Positions 7,721-14,537 of a stretch of DNA of 26,313 nucleotides are shown one piece after another. The position numbers and the translations under genes are program-made. Each line of letters starts with the position of its first letter. The stretch's first letter is position 1. Source of the stretch: CAZOJJ01 sp964580105 (GTDB taxonomy: Bacteria; Bacteroidota; Rhodothermia; Rhodothermales; Rubricoccaceae); NCBI GenBank assembly GCA_964580105.1, contig CAZOJJ010000041.1, positions 1 to 26,313 on the forward strand, in the 5' to 3' direction. The notes under the pieces were generated by a model that was given only the letters and a program-made list of their open reading frames with translations, made no database searches and had not been told where the DNA came from.

Positions 7721-7722
7721 CG
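7715..7722 (+). promoter_or_regulatory. Predicted -7 box (TATTTTCG) overlapping the sodC terminator tail
   Basis: TATTTTCG ends 22 nt before the ATG at 7745, the same leader length as for the MmcQ/YjbR gene. Its first base is the last base of the terminator stem, and TTC at 7693-7695 in the loop region lies 19 nt upstream where the -33 box is expected. Confidence 0.45.
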
Positions 7723-7744
7723 GCCGTCCCACACGCCGTCCCCG

Positions 7745-8392
7745 ATGCGCTACGGCCCACTCCTCCTCGTCCTGCTCGCCGCCTGCACCGATCCCGAGGA
7801 CGACCTCCCGCCCGGCCCGCCCGTCGAGGTCGCCTACGCCGCCGCGTGCGACTCCACGCTCCACGCGCGCCTCGTCACCGTCGAGGGCTACCTCCACCTG
7901 TTCCCGAGCCTGCTCTCGTGCTACCCCGGCGGCAATGCGCCGAGCGGGCGGGCCTGCCAGATCAAGTTGCTCCCCCGCCTCGGCGCGCCGACGGACTCGC
8001 TCGACGACCTGCGGCGCTACTACACGCTCTTCATCGAGGAGGGCCGCGCGCCCAACCAGGCCGATCCCACGGGGTTCGGCTTCGGGGCGCCCGTCACCGT
8101 CCTCGCCGCCGACAGCGCCGAGGTGGACCCCTACGACCGCGTGCGCGTCACCGGGCGGATGTATGCGCGACCGCCCATCACGGGTGGTGAGGGTCTCGAC
8201 TGCTCGATCAACGCCGTCGAGTCCGTCGAGATCGCCGAGGCTGCCTCACCGTCGTGGGCCGACGAGCAGCGGGCCGCCTACGCGGCGCTCCGGGCGCGGG
8301 GCGACTCGCTCCACGCCGCCACCGACTCGCTCCAGGCCGCCACCGACTCGCTCCAGGCCGCCACCGATTCGCTCCGCGCCGCCCCTCGATGA
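7745..8392 (+). CDS. Predicted lipoprotein with C-terminal heptad repeats
   Basis: I do not recognise the family. This 215-residue protein has a very short lipoprotein signal (Met-Arg-Tyr then a hydrophobic run to LLAAC, Cys14), so it should be lipidated and membrane-anchored. A body of about 165 residues is rich in Asp/Pro. Four Cys beyond the lipobox (in AAACDST, LLSCYPG, GRACQIK and GLDCSIN) may form disulfides. The phrases VTVEGYLHL and YDRVRVTGRMY suggest a small beta-rich (OB-like) fold, which is only a guess. The C-terminus consists of four near-identical heptads of the DSLQAAT type, likely a short coiled coil. The ATG at 7745 is preferred over an upstream in-frame start because it begins the lipoprotein signal. 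Confidence 0.78.
   Translation: MRYGPLLLVLLAACTDPEDDLPPGPPVEVAYAAACDSTLHARLVTVEGYLHLFPSLLSCYPGGNAPSGRACQIKLLPRLGAPTDSLDDLRRYYTLFIEEGRAPNQADPTGFGFGAPVTVLAADSAEVDPYDRVRVTGRMYARPPITGGEGLDCSINAVESVEIAEAASPSWADEQRAAYAALRARGDSLHAATDSLQAATDSLQAATDSLRAAPR
8303..8385 (+). repeat. 21-bp in-frame tandem repeat, about 4 copies
   Basis: Copies start at 8303, 8324, 8345 and 8366 and encode DSLHAAT, DSLQAAT, DSLQAAT and DSLRAA. The two central copies are identical at DNA level, which suggests recent duplication. The unit is a multiple of three, so copy-number change keeps the frame. Confidence 0.9.
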
Positions 8393-8412
8393 CCGGGCTC
8401 TAACCCGGCCTT

Positions 8413-8446
8413 CGCGCCCGCTGCCACGCCGCCGGCAGCGGGCGCG
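8413..8446 (+). terminator. Hairpin upstream of mutS, possible terminator
   Basis: A 13-bp perfect stem (cgcgcccgctgcc at 8413-8425, complement at 8434-8446) with an 8-nt loop follows the lipoprotein stop by 20 nt. The tail is cgtagttta, not a clean T tract, so termination strength is uncertain. The tail holds the predicted mutS -7 box. Confidence 0.6.
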
Positions 8447-8448
8447 CG

Positions 8449-8456
8449 TAGTTTAT
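8449..8456 (+). promoter_or_regulatory. Candidate -7 box (TAGTTTAT) of mutS
   Basis: TAGTTTAT lies 30 nt upstream of the mutS ATG and 2 nt after a GC-rich hairpin, the same layout as at the preceding junction. It fits TAnnTT but not the final CG, so it is weaker than the other boxes. Confidence 0.3.
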
Positions 8457-8486
8457 CGGGCTGCGGAGCGATCCCCCCGAGTCCTG

Positions 8487-11204
8487 ATGGCCGAAGTCGA
8501 CCAAGTAGACCTCTTCCTCGACGAAAAAGAGCGGCGGCGCGCGAAAGAGACGCCGCTGATGCGGCAGTACTGGAAGATCAAGGACCGCCACCCCGGCGCG
8601 CTCCTCCTCTTCCGCATGGGCGACTTCTACGAGACGTTCGAGCAGGACGCCGTCATCGTAGCCGACGTGCTGGGCATCACCCTCACCCGCCGCTCGAACG
8701 GCCAGGCCGCCGACGTGCCGCTGGCCGGCTTCCCGCACCACGCGCTCGACCAGTACCTCCCGAAGCTCGTCCAGGCCGGCTACCGCGTGGCCGTCTGCGA
8801 GCAGCTCGAAGACCCCAAGCTGGCGCGCAAGATCGTCAAGCGCGGCGTCGTCGAGGTCGTCACGCCGGGGGTGGCCTTCCGCGACCAGCTCCTCGCGCCC
8901 AAGCACGCGCACTACCTCGCCGCCGCCGCCTTCGGCGCGGACCGGCAGACGAAGGACCGCGTCGGCTTCGCCTTCCTCGACGCTTCCACGGGCGAGTTCC
9001 AGCTGACCGAAGTCCCCGCCTCGCGCTTCGCGCAGCTCCTCCAGACCGTCGGCCCGGCCGAGGTGCTCGTCGAGAAGGGGCTCAAGGCGAGCCTCCCGCT
9101 CGGCCCCTACGCCGTCACCGAGCAGGACGACTGGGTCTTCGGCTACGACTTCGCCTACGAGACGCTGCTGCGGCACTTCCAGACGCACTCGCTCAAGGGC
9201 TACGGCGTCGAGGACCTCCGCCTCGGGCTCACCGCCGCCGGAGCCGCGCTCTACTACCTCGGCGAGACGCAGAAGGGGCGCGTCCCCCACGTCCGCCGCA
9301 TCCAGCGCTATTCGGCCGACGACTACCTCGCGCTCGACCCCCAGACGAAGCGGAACCTGGAGCTCGTCGCCACGATGCAGGACGGCCGCCGCGACGGCTC
9401 GCTCATCGGCATCCTCGACGCGACGCTCACGCCGATGGGCGGGCGGCTGCTCCGCGCCTGGCTCGTCCGCCCCCTCCGCGACGTCGAGAAGATCCGGCAG
9501 CGGCTCGACGCCGTCGAGGCGCTCTTCACCAGCCCGCGTCTGCGCCGCGCGCTCCGCGAGGAGCTCCGCCACGTGGGCGACCTCGAGCGCCTCGCCGGGA
9601 AGGTCTGCACCGGGCGCGCCACGCCGCGCGACCTCGTCACGCTCAAGCTCACGCTCCGCCAGATCCCCGCGCTCAAGTCGCTCCTGGCCGAGGAGACCAC
9701 CGAGACGCTGGCGAAGGTCCGCGACGGCCTGAAGGTCTGCCAGGACCTCGTGGACCGGCTGGAGGCGACGCTCGTGGACGAGCCGCCCGCCAGGATGGAC
9801 GCCGGCGGCTACATCCGGGGCGGCTTCTCCGGCGAACTCGACGAGCTGCGCGCGCTGGCCCGCTCCGGCAAGGATTACCTGGCCCGGCTCCAGGCCACCG
9901 AGACCAAGCGCACCGGCATCCCGAGCCTGAAGATCGGCTACAACAAGGTCTTCGGGTACTACCTGGAGATCACCAACGCGCACAAGGACAAGGTCCCGGA
10001 CGACTACATCCGCAAGCAGACGCTCGTCAACGCGGAGCGCTACGTGACGCCCGCGCTGAAGGAGTACGAGGAGAAGATCCTGACGGCCGAGGAGAAGATG
10101 GTCGAGCTGGAGCGGCAGCTCTTCGAGACGCTGCGGATGGCCGTCGCCGAGGAGGTCGAGCCCGTCCAGCACGACGCCCGGCTGCTCGCCATGCTCGACG
10201 TGTTCGCGTCGCTGGCCGAGGTGGCCGAGCGGCACGGGTACGTCCGCCCCGAGGTGGACGACTCGGCCGTGCTGGCGATCGAAGAAGGAAGGCACCCGGT
10301 CGTGGAGCGGGCGCTCCCGGCGGGCGAGCCGTTCATCCCCAACTCCGTCCGCCTCGCCGCGCCTGCCGAGGCGGGTGGAGAGGACGCGGAAGGCTACGGC
10401 CAGATCCACGTCATCACCGGGCCCAACATGGCGGGCAAGAGCGTCGTGCTCCGGCAGACGGGACTCATCGTGCTGCTCGCGCAGGTCGGCGCCTTCGTCC
10501 CGGCGAAGCGGGCGCGCGTGGGCGTGGTGGACGCCATCTTCACGCGCGTGGGGGCCTCCGACAACCTCGCGGCGGGGGAGAGCACGTTCCTCGTCGAGAT
10601 GAACGAGACGGCGACGATCCTCAACAACGCCACGCCGCGCTCGCTCATCTTGCTGGACGAGGTCGGCCGCGGCACCTCCACGTTCGACGGGCTCTCCATC
10701 GCGTGGGCCGTCGTCGAGCACCTCCACGAACGACCCGAGGTGGCCGCGCGGACGCTCTTCGCCACGCACTACCACGAGCTCAACGCGCTGGCCGACCGGC
10801 TTCCTCGCGTCAAGAGCTTCCGCGTACAGGTGCAGGAGCACGACGGCCGCGTGATCTTCCTCCGCACGCTCGTGCCGGGGGCGGCGGACCACTCCTACGG
10901 CATCGAGGTCGCCCGGATGGCGGGGCTCCCGCCGAGCGTCGTGGCCCGCGCGAAGGAGGTGCTGCGCCACCTCGAAGCGCACGACGTAGCCGGGGAGGTC
11001 GGCGTCTCCGGCGACGGGCTGCCCGCGGCGAGCCCGAGACCAGCGGCCTCGGTGCCCGCGCCGAGCGCCCCGTCCGCACCGTCCGAGGCGGACCCGGCCC
11101 TGCTGGCGCTACGGGATCGGCTCGACGGCCTCGACCCCGACCGGCTTACGCCCATCGAGGCGCTCATGGCGCTGGCCGAGCTCAAGCGGCTCGCGAGGGG
11201 GTAG
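8487..11204 (+). CDS. mutS: DNA mismatch repair protein MutS
   Basis: This 905-residue protein is a complete MutS. The mismatch-reading Phe-x-Glu motif is GDFYETF (Phe47, Glu49). The connector, lever and clamp domains follow, with hallmark stretches NLELVATMQDGRRDGSLIGILDAT, KIGYNKVFGYYLEITNAHKD and YVTPALKEYEEKIL. The ABC-type ATPase has Walker A GPNMAGKS (645-652), the ST-A-ES signature, Walker B ILLDEVGRGTSTFDG (Asp724) and the switch His in ATHYHEL. A proline-rich linker of about 35 residues precedes the C-terminal helical tetramerisation segment. It recognises mismatches and recruits MutL; mutL is not in this window. The ATG at 8487 matches the usual MutS N-terminus. The open frame further upstream is overlap with the preceding gene. 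Confidence 0.98.
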   Translation: MAEVDQVDLFLDEKERRRAKETPLMRQYWKIKDRHPGALLLFRMGDFYETFEQDAVIVADVLGITLTRRSNGQAADVPLAGFPHHALDQYLPKLVQAGYRVAVCEQLEDPKLARKIVKRGVVEVVTPGVAFRDQLLAPKHAHYLAAAAFGADRQTKDRVGFAFLDASTGEFQLTEVPASRFAQLLQTVGPAEVLVEKGLKASLPLGPYAVTEQDDWVFGYDFAYETLLRHFQTHSLKGYGVEDLRLGLTAAGAALYYLGETQKGRVPHVRRIQRYSADDYLALDPQTKRNLELVATMQDGRRDGSLIGILDATLTPMGGRLLRAWLVRPLRDVEKIRQRLDAVEALFTSPRLRRALREELRHVGDLERLAGKVCTGRATPRDLVTLKLTLRQIPALKSLLAEETTETLAKVRDGLKVCQDLVDRLEATLVDEPPARMDAGGYIRGGFSGELDELRALARSGKDYLARLQATETKRTGIPSLKIGYNKVFGYYLEITNAHKDKVPDDYIRKQTLVNAERYVTPALKEYEEKILTAEEKMVELERQLFETLRMAVAEEVEPVQHDARLLAMLDVFASLAEVAERHGYVRPEVDDSAVLAIEEGRHPVVERALPAGEPFIPNSVRLAAPAEAGGEDAEGYGQIHVITGPNMAGKSVVLRQTGLIVLLAQVGAFVPAKRARVGVVDAIFTRVGASDNLAAGESTFLVEMNETATILNNATPRSLILLDEVGRGTSTFDGLSIAWAVVEHLHERPEVAARTLFATHYHELNALADRLPRVKSFRVQVQEHDGRVIFLRTLVPGAADHSYGIEVARMAGLPPSVVARAKEVLRHLEAHDVAGEVGVSGDGLPAASPRPAASVPAPSAPSAPSEADPALLALRDRLDGLDPDRLTPIEALMALAELKRLARG

Positions 11205-11268
11205 ACGCGCCGGGTTGAAGCGGGCCCACCTCGGGCCGATACCTCACCTACTTCTGCTTCTGCGTTGC

Positions 11269-11823
11269 ATGCCTCACCCCGCCGCCCTACTCGTTCTCCT
11301 CCTCGCTGCCGCCGGCTGCGTCCATCCCCAACCGACGGTCGAGCTCGTCCCGGCGGAATCGCTGGCGGTGCTGCTGCCGGACTTCGTCGGGGCCTACGCG
11401 CCCGTCGAGGACGCCACCTACCGGGGCTACTTCGCCGACAGCACGGGCGGCGGGGCCTACGGCCTCGTCACCGCCGCGCGGATCTACCAGCAGGGCGTAC
11501 TCCAGCTCTCCGTCAACCTCTCGAGCACGGACGACCTCGGCCGCTTCCTCGCCTTCGTGGAGGCGGGCGGGGGGCGGGTGGTGCCGGATTCCACCATCGC
11601 GCGGGACTCGCTGTTTCGGGGGGTCCGTGAGGCCGGGTGGCGGCCGTACTGGGTGCGGCACGGATGGATGCTCGCCGGACACGGACGCGCCGTCGAGGTC
11701 CGGTCGCTCGTGAGCCCGGAGGCGACGCACGAGGCGCTCGGCCTCGTCAATCTCGAGGCGCTCGCCGCGCTGGAGGCCGTCGCCACCGAGGTGGATGCGA
11801 GCTACGCCCGCGTCGCCCGGTGA
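11269..11823 (+). CDS. Predicted lipoprotein of unknown function
   Basis: I do not recognise the family. This 184-residue protein starts at the ATG at 11269, which gives a compact lipoprotein signal (MPHPAALLVLLLAAAGC, Cys17). An in-frame GTG/ATG region further upstream would put a charged extension before the signal. The mature part has a mixed alpha/beta look: TYRGYFADSTGGGAYGLVTAARIYQ, a SVNLSSTDDLGRFLAFVE segment and a YWVRHGWMLAGHGRAVEVRS segment reminiscent of small periplasmic proteins that monitor or bind ligands. No catalytic motif is evident. It follows mutS by 64 nt on the same strand and may be cotranscribed with it. A weak TACTTCTG element lies 12 nt upstream. Confidence 0.75.
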   Translation: MPHPAALLVLLLAAAGCVHPQPTVELVPAESLAVLLPDFVGAYAPVEDATYRGYFADSTGGGAYGLVTAARIYQQGVLQLSVNLSSTDDLGRFLAFVEAGGGRVVPDSTIARDSLFRGVREAGWRPYWVRHGWMLAGHGRAVEVRSLVSPEATHEALGLVNLEALAALEAVATEVDASYARVAR

Positions 11824-11928
11824 AAGGAGCTACCGGCTCCGGCCGGGCTCATCGGCCGTCGAGCGTTCGCGAGCACCCGCGCGGGCGTTGCCGCCGCGCG
11901 AGAGGAAGAGAGGAGGAGGGCTCGGCGG

Positions 11929-12345
11929 TCACGACGGAAGCTGCGGGGCGCGGTCGCTGCCGGCGGGCTCGGCGGCTTCCGCCTCGGCGGCGTTCCCGGC
12001 GAGGGCGCTTCCGGCGTGTCGGAGGAGCGAACCGAGGCGGCGGAGGCCGTTCCGGAGGCGTTCGTCGGCGCCGTCGGCAGCGGCCTCGGTCTGCTCCCCG
12101 AGGGTGACGAGGAGGCGGCCGATCTTCCGGCCGTCGAGCCCGTCACCCGTGAGGGCCTGGTGGAGCTTGCCGAGGTTGTCGGCGATGGGGCGCAAGTCCT
12201 CGCGCTCGGTGTCGAGGATCTCGCGGCGCCAGTCGTCGATGCGGTTGACGGCCTTGGAGAGGGGCAGCTCGGTCAGCCCCCCTTCGAGGTCCTCGATGGT
12301 GGCGGCGAGTTCGGCGGCGTGCGTTTCGGCGGGGATGGTGTCCAT
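11929..12345 (-). CDS. Conserved-looking helical protein of unknown function
   Basis: This 138-residue protein is predicted to be almost all alpha-helical, with amphipathic stretches such as LPLSKAVNRIDDWRREILDTE, LRPIADNLGKLHQAL, IGRLLVTLGEQTEAAADGAD and RLRNGLRRLGSLLRHAGSALAG. It has an Ala/Glu-rich tail and no signal peptide or membrane segment. I recall similar small hypothetical proteins in other Bacteroidota with the order KAV...W, ADNLGxLxxAL, LGEQTxxAA, LxxLGxLLxxAG, but cannot give them a function. It starts 24 nt after the EcsC-family stop and is probably in the same transcript, so a membrane- or stress-related role alongside EcsC is possible. Confidence 0.78.
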   Translation of the reverse strand: MDTIPAETHAAELAATIEDLEGGLTELPLSKAVNRIDDWRREILDTEREDLRPIADNLGKLHQALTGDGLDGRKIGRLLVTLGEQTEAAADGADERLRNGLRRLGSLLRHAGSALAGNAAEAEAAEPAGSDRAPQLPS

Positions 12346-12369
12346 GGGAAGCGAGGCGTGGAGAGAGGA

Positions 12370-13008
12370 TCAGGCAGCGGTGTGGTCGGACGTGCCGCGG
12401 GGTGGGAGCGAGTCCGCATCGTCCGGGTGCGGGAAGAAGGTGTCGAGCGCGTGGCGGGCGACGAGGTGGGTGTTGTAGGCGTCGGAGACGGCGCCGATGG
12501 CCCCCCCGAGGAACGGGACGCCCCGTGCGATGCGCCCGCCCATCCGGCGGCCGGCCGCCGCCGCGCCCCATTCGAGCGACTTCCGGCCGAGGTAGCGGAG
12601 CCCGCGCTCGGCCACCTTGACGGTGACGCGCTCCACGGCCTCCTCCTCCTCGGTGCGCGCGCCCTGGTCGGTCTTCAGGAGGCAGGCCACGACCTCTTCC
12701 CTCGTCGTTGGCTCGTCAGGGTCGTGCCCGGCGAGGGCGGCGCACGCGGCGGCCATGTGGAGTTGGAGGAGCGCCACGCCGGCGAGGTCGGCCGGGACGG
12801 TGAGGGGCATGGTGAGCCAGCCGCCGAGTCCGGTCACGAAGCCGGTCGTCCCGGCCAGCGCGAGGTGCGGGCGGATCATGCGCTCGGCGCGAGAGCGGAG
12901 CGAGCCCCGGCGCGCCCGGTAGGCGGCGGCCGTCGCCTCGGGCGTGCCGAGGAGGGGGAGGCCGCTCAGCGCCCTGGGGTACAGCTGGTGGAGGAGGAAG
13001 GTCTTCAC
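12370..13008 (-). CDS. EcsC family protein
   Basis: This 212-residue protein matches the EcsC family. It has a Gly-rich hydrophobic segment TTGFVTGLGGWLTMPLTVPADLAGVALLQLHM, then a helical region with ERVTVKVAERGLRYLGRK, and a second glycine-rich stretch GVPFLGGAIGAVSDAYNTHLVARHALDTFF. EcsC proteins are named from the Bacillus ecs locus; the biochemical role is unresolved, and the hydrophobic Gly motifs suggest membrane association. The start is GTG (13006-13008). The gene lies downstream of a PHA-granule-regulator-like gene and upstream of the 138-residue helical gene, all on the minus strand and likely one operon. Confidence 0.82.
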   Translation of the reverse strand: MKTFLLHQLYPRALSGLPLLGTPEATAAAYRARRGSLRSRAERMIRPHLALAGTTGFVTGLGGWLTMPLTVPADLAGVALLQLHMAAACAALAGHDPDEPTTREEVVACLLKTDQGARTEEEEAVERVTVKVAERGLRYLGRKSLEWGAAAAGRRMGGRIARGVPFLGGAIGAVSDAYNTHLVARHALDTFFPHPDDADSLPPRGTSDHTAA

Positions 13009-13066
13009 GAGCAGGCTCGGCTAGCGCGGGGGACGCCGGGCCTACGAGGGTGGCCGCGCCCGCGTT

Positions 13067-13087
13067 GCTCCCGCGTCAGCCGGGAGC
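13067..13087 (-). terminator. Hairpin enclosing a stop codon, weak terminator candidate
   Basis: GCTCCCG (13067-13073) and CGGGAGC (13081-13087) form a 7-bp stem with a 7-nt loop that contains the TGA stop of the PHA-granule-regulator-like gene. There is no T tract, so it may only attenuate or protect the transcript. Confidence 0.3.
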
Positions 13088-13360
13088 GGCGGTGTAGGAA
13101 TCGAGGTGGGCGGCGATCTCGCGCTCGATGCGGCGGCGGAGCGGGCGCAGCGCCAGCCCCAGCGTGGCGGTGACGCGGACCGTCCGCTCCGTCACCGTCA
13201 GGGCGCCTTGGACGCCGGGGCCGTCGAGGCGGAGCGCATCGCCTTCCCAGTACGTCCGCGCTCCGAGGTGGGCGCGGAGGTCGGCGGCCACCTCCTCGGC
13301 GACGCGGCGGGCGCCGTCGCGGCCGAGGTCGTGCGTCCGGGTCAGGTCGATATGGGGCAC
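13076..13360 (-). CDS. Polyhydroxyalkanoic acid system (PHA_gran_rgn-like) protein
   Basis: This 94-residue protein begins with GTG (13358-13360) as VPHIDLTRTHDLGRDGARRVAEEVAADL and continues YWEGDALRLDGPGVQGALTVTERTVRVTATLGLALRPLRRRIEREIAAHLD. This matches the small family annotated as polyhydroxyalkanoic acid system or PHA granule regulator proteins. The family shares an N-terminal helix with HxLxxxxAR, a central beta meander (F/L-x-GxxxxGxLxVxxxxVxVxxxLG) and a C-terminal IExEIxxxLD helix. Many members occur without PHA genes, and none are visible here, so the name reflects family only. The GTG start gives the family's conserved N-terminus; a longer frame upstream overlaps the divergent carbonic anhydrase gene and is not credible. 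Confidence 0.8.
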   Translation of the reverse strand: MPHIDLTRTHDLGRDGARRVAEEVAADLRAHLGARTYWEGDALRLDGPGVQGALTVTERTVRVTATLGLALRPLRRRIEREIAAHLDSYTAAPG

Positions 13361-13404
13361 GGAGAAGGGCGGGAGCGAGGGGAGCGGTCTGTACGCGCCG
13401 CCGG

Positions 13405-13412
13405 TATCTTCG
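13405..13412 (+). promoter_or_regulatory. Predicted -7 box (TATCTTCG) of the gamma carbonic anhydrase gene
   Basis: TATCTTCG is 38 nt upstream of the ATG at 13451, in the 90-bp divergent intergenic region. The same 8-mer recurs on the minus strand at 16070-16077. No TTG box is seen upstream. Confidence 0.45.
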
Positions 13413-13419
13413 ATCCAAA

Positions 13420-13449
13420 GCCGCCTCCGCCTTAGCCGCCTCCGCCTTC
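13420..13449 (+). repeat. 15-bp direct repeat in the leader of the carbonic anhydrase gene
   Basis: gccgcctccgcctta (13420-13434) is followed at once by gccgcctccgccttc (13435-13449), 14 of 15 bases identical, ending one base before the ATG. It fills nearly the whole 5' untranslated region. Confidence 0.9.
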
Positions 13450-13450
13450 G

Positions 13451-14020
13451 ATGATCGACGCCTTCCTGGGGCGCACGCCGCGCTACGACGCCTCGAACTA
13501 CATCGCTCCCACGGCCGCCGTCGTGGGGGACGTGACGCTGGGCGAGGGGGCGAGCATCTGGTTCGGCGCCTCCCTCCGCGGCGACGTGCACTGGATCGAG
13601 GTTGGCGCCGGGAGCAACGTGCAGGACAACGCGACGGTCCACGTGAGCCGAGGCACGCACCCGTGCCGGATCGGCGCCGGCGTGACCGTCGGCCACAATG
13701 CGGTCGTCCACGGCTGCACCGTCGAGGACGACGTGCTGATCGGGATGGGGGCCGTGGTGCTGGACGGGGCCGTGATTGGCGCCGGCTCCATCGTAGGCGC
13801 GGGGGCACTGGTGACGATGGACACCGTCGTGCCGCCGCGCTCGCTCGTGCTGGGGAGTCCGGCGCGGGTGGTCCGAGCCCTCACCGAGGCCGAGGTGGCG
13901 CGCAACCGGGCCAACGCGCTGCACTACGTCCGCATGAGCCGGATGTACCTCGGGCGGGATGTGCCGACGCAGAACCCGTTCTACCGGGACGAGCGGGCCG
14001 CTGCGCTACGGGGCGTCTGA
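13451..14020 (+). CDS. Gamma carbonic anhydrase family protein
   Basis: This 189-residue protein is a left-handed beta-helix made of hexapeptide repeats (VVGDVTLGEGASIWFGA, IGAGVTVGHNAVVHGC, IGMGAVVLDGAVIGAGSIVGAGALV) with a C-terminal helix. His64, His82 and His87 in VHVSRGTH and GHNAVVHGC are in place as the three zinc ligands, and Asp46 and Gln58 are also kept (RGDVHWIEVG, NVQDN). Members trimerise and may hydrate CO2, but many YrdA/PaaY-like proteins have low or other activity. The ATG at 13451 gives the usual MIDAFLGRTP-like N-terminus. It is divergent from the PHA-granule-regulator-like gene. Confidence 0.9.
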   Translation: MIDAFLGRTPRYDASNYIAPTAAVVGDVTLGEGASIWFGASLRGDVHWIEVGAGSNVQDNATVHVSRGTHPCRIGAGVTVGHNAVVHGCTVEDDVLIGMGAVVLDGAVIGAGSIVGAGALVTMDTVVPPRSLVLGSPARVVRALTEAEVARNRANALHYVRMSRMYLGRDVPTQNPFYRDERAAALRGV

Positions 14021-14048
14021 ACGCCCGGCGTGTCGGTCGCTACGCCGG
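14011..14048. terminator. Overlapping hairpins between convergent genes
   Basis: GGGCGT (14011-14016) pairs with ACGCCC (14021-14026) around a 4-nt loop CTGA that contains the carbonic anhydrase stop. CCGGCGT (14025-14031) can pair with ACGCCGG (14042-14048), spanning the stop of the convergent gene. The two stems share bases and are alternatives. No T tract is present. Confidence 0.35.
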
Positions 14049-14342
14049 TGCCACCTCGACGCGAACGTGCTGGCTGTGCGCGGTCGGAGGCGCAGCGAAG
14101 AGCGGTTTCGTCTTTGCCCAGGTGCTCCGGAACAGGTCGCTCTCGCGGTAGCGCTCGAGCGCCTCGGCGTCGTCCCAGAGGCTGTACGTGCTCAGGATGT
14201 TCGGGAACCGCTCGTCCTCCCACAGCGCAAGGTGGCGGCACCCCGGCGCCGACCGGATGCGCGGCGCCGTCGCCTCGAAGAGGGCGAGGAACTCCGGCAC
14301 CCGGTCGGGTCGGAACGTCATGCGAACGGTGCGGATGAGCAC
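14040..14342 (-). CDS. Antibiotic biosynthesis monooxygenase (ABM) domain protein, putative quinol monooxygenase
   Basis: This 100-residue protein is a single ABM-type ferredoxin-like barrel. Strand one is IRTVRMTF, followed by FLALFEATAPRIRSAPGCRHLALWEDE, then the NILSTYSLWDDAEALERYRESDLFRSTW block seen in YgiN-like quinol monooxygenases and related dimeric proteins. No dedicated cofactor site can be seen and the substrate is unknown. The start is GTG (14340-14342), which gives the normal N-terminal strand; an internal ATG would remove most of it. The upstream region is the 11-bp repeat and assembly gap, so its promoter may be lost in the gap. Confidence 0.82.
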   Translation of the reverse strand: MLIRTVRMTFRPDRVPEFLALFEATAPRIRSAPGCRHLALWEDERFPNILSTYSLWDDAEALERYRESDLFRSTWAKTKPLFAAPPTAHSQHVRVEVAPA

Positions 14343-14355
14343 GGTCGGGAGAGTA

Positions 14356-14537
14356 CGGCGACGGTGCGGCGACGGTGCGGCGACGGTGCGGCGACGNNNN
14401 NNNNNNNNNNNNNNNNNNNNNNNNNNNNNNNNNNNNNNNNNNNNNNNNNNNNNNNNNNNNNNNNNNNNNNNNNNNNNNNNNNNNNNNNNNNNNNNNCGGC
14501 GACGGTGCGGCGACGGTGCGGCGACGGTGCGGCGACG
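14356..14537. repeat. 11-bp tandem repeat interrupted by an assembly gap
   Basis: The unit cggcgacggtg appears in three full copies plus a partial on each side of the gap (14356-14396 and 14497-14537). Both flanks hold the same unit, so one continuous array probably spans the gap. The right flank ends immediately before the stop codon of the EEP-family gene, and the left flank lies 13 bp from the start codon of the ABM gene. Confidence 0.95.
14397..14496. other. Assembly gap (100 N)
   Basis: Exactly 100 N placed inside an 11-bp tandem array in the intergenic space between two minus-strand genes. The true length is unknown; the repeat is the likely cause of the break. Confidence 0.97.

Noticed and set aside
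7935..8486. A 184-residue N-terminal extension of MutS
   Set aside because: It overlaps the lipoprotein gene in another frame and is low complexity; the MutS family N-terminus starts at 8487.
8400..10982. An 860-codon open frame on the minus strand
   Set aside because: Antisense to mutS, with biased composition and no recognisable domain.
11826..11840. Hairpin GGAGC / GCTCC after the 184-residue lipoprotein gene as a terminator
   Set aside because: Five base pairs without a T tract is not enough to support a call.
13361..13924. Extension of the PHA-granule-regulator-like protein to 282 residues
   Set aside because: The extension is antisense to the gamma carbonic anhydrase gene; the family starts at the GTG at 13360.
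14356..14537. CRISPR array
   Set aside because: The 11-bp units are contiguous with no spacers and no cas genes nearby; this is a simple tandem repeat.
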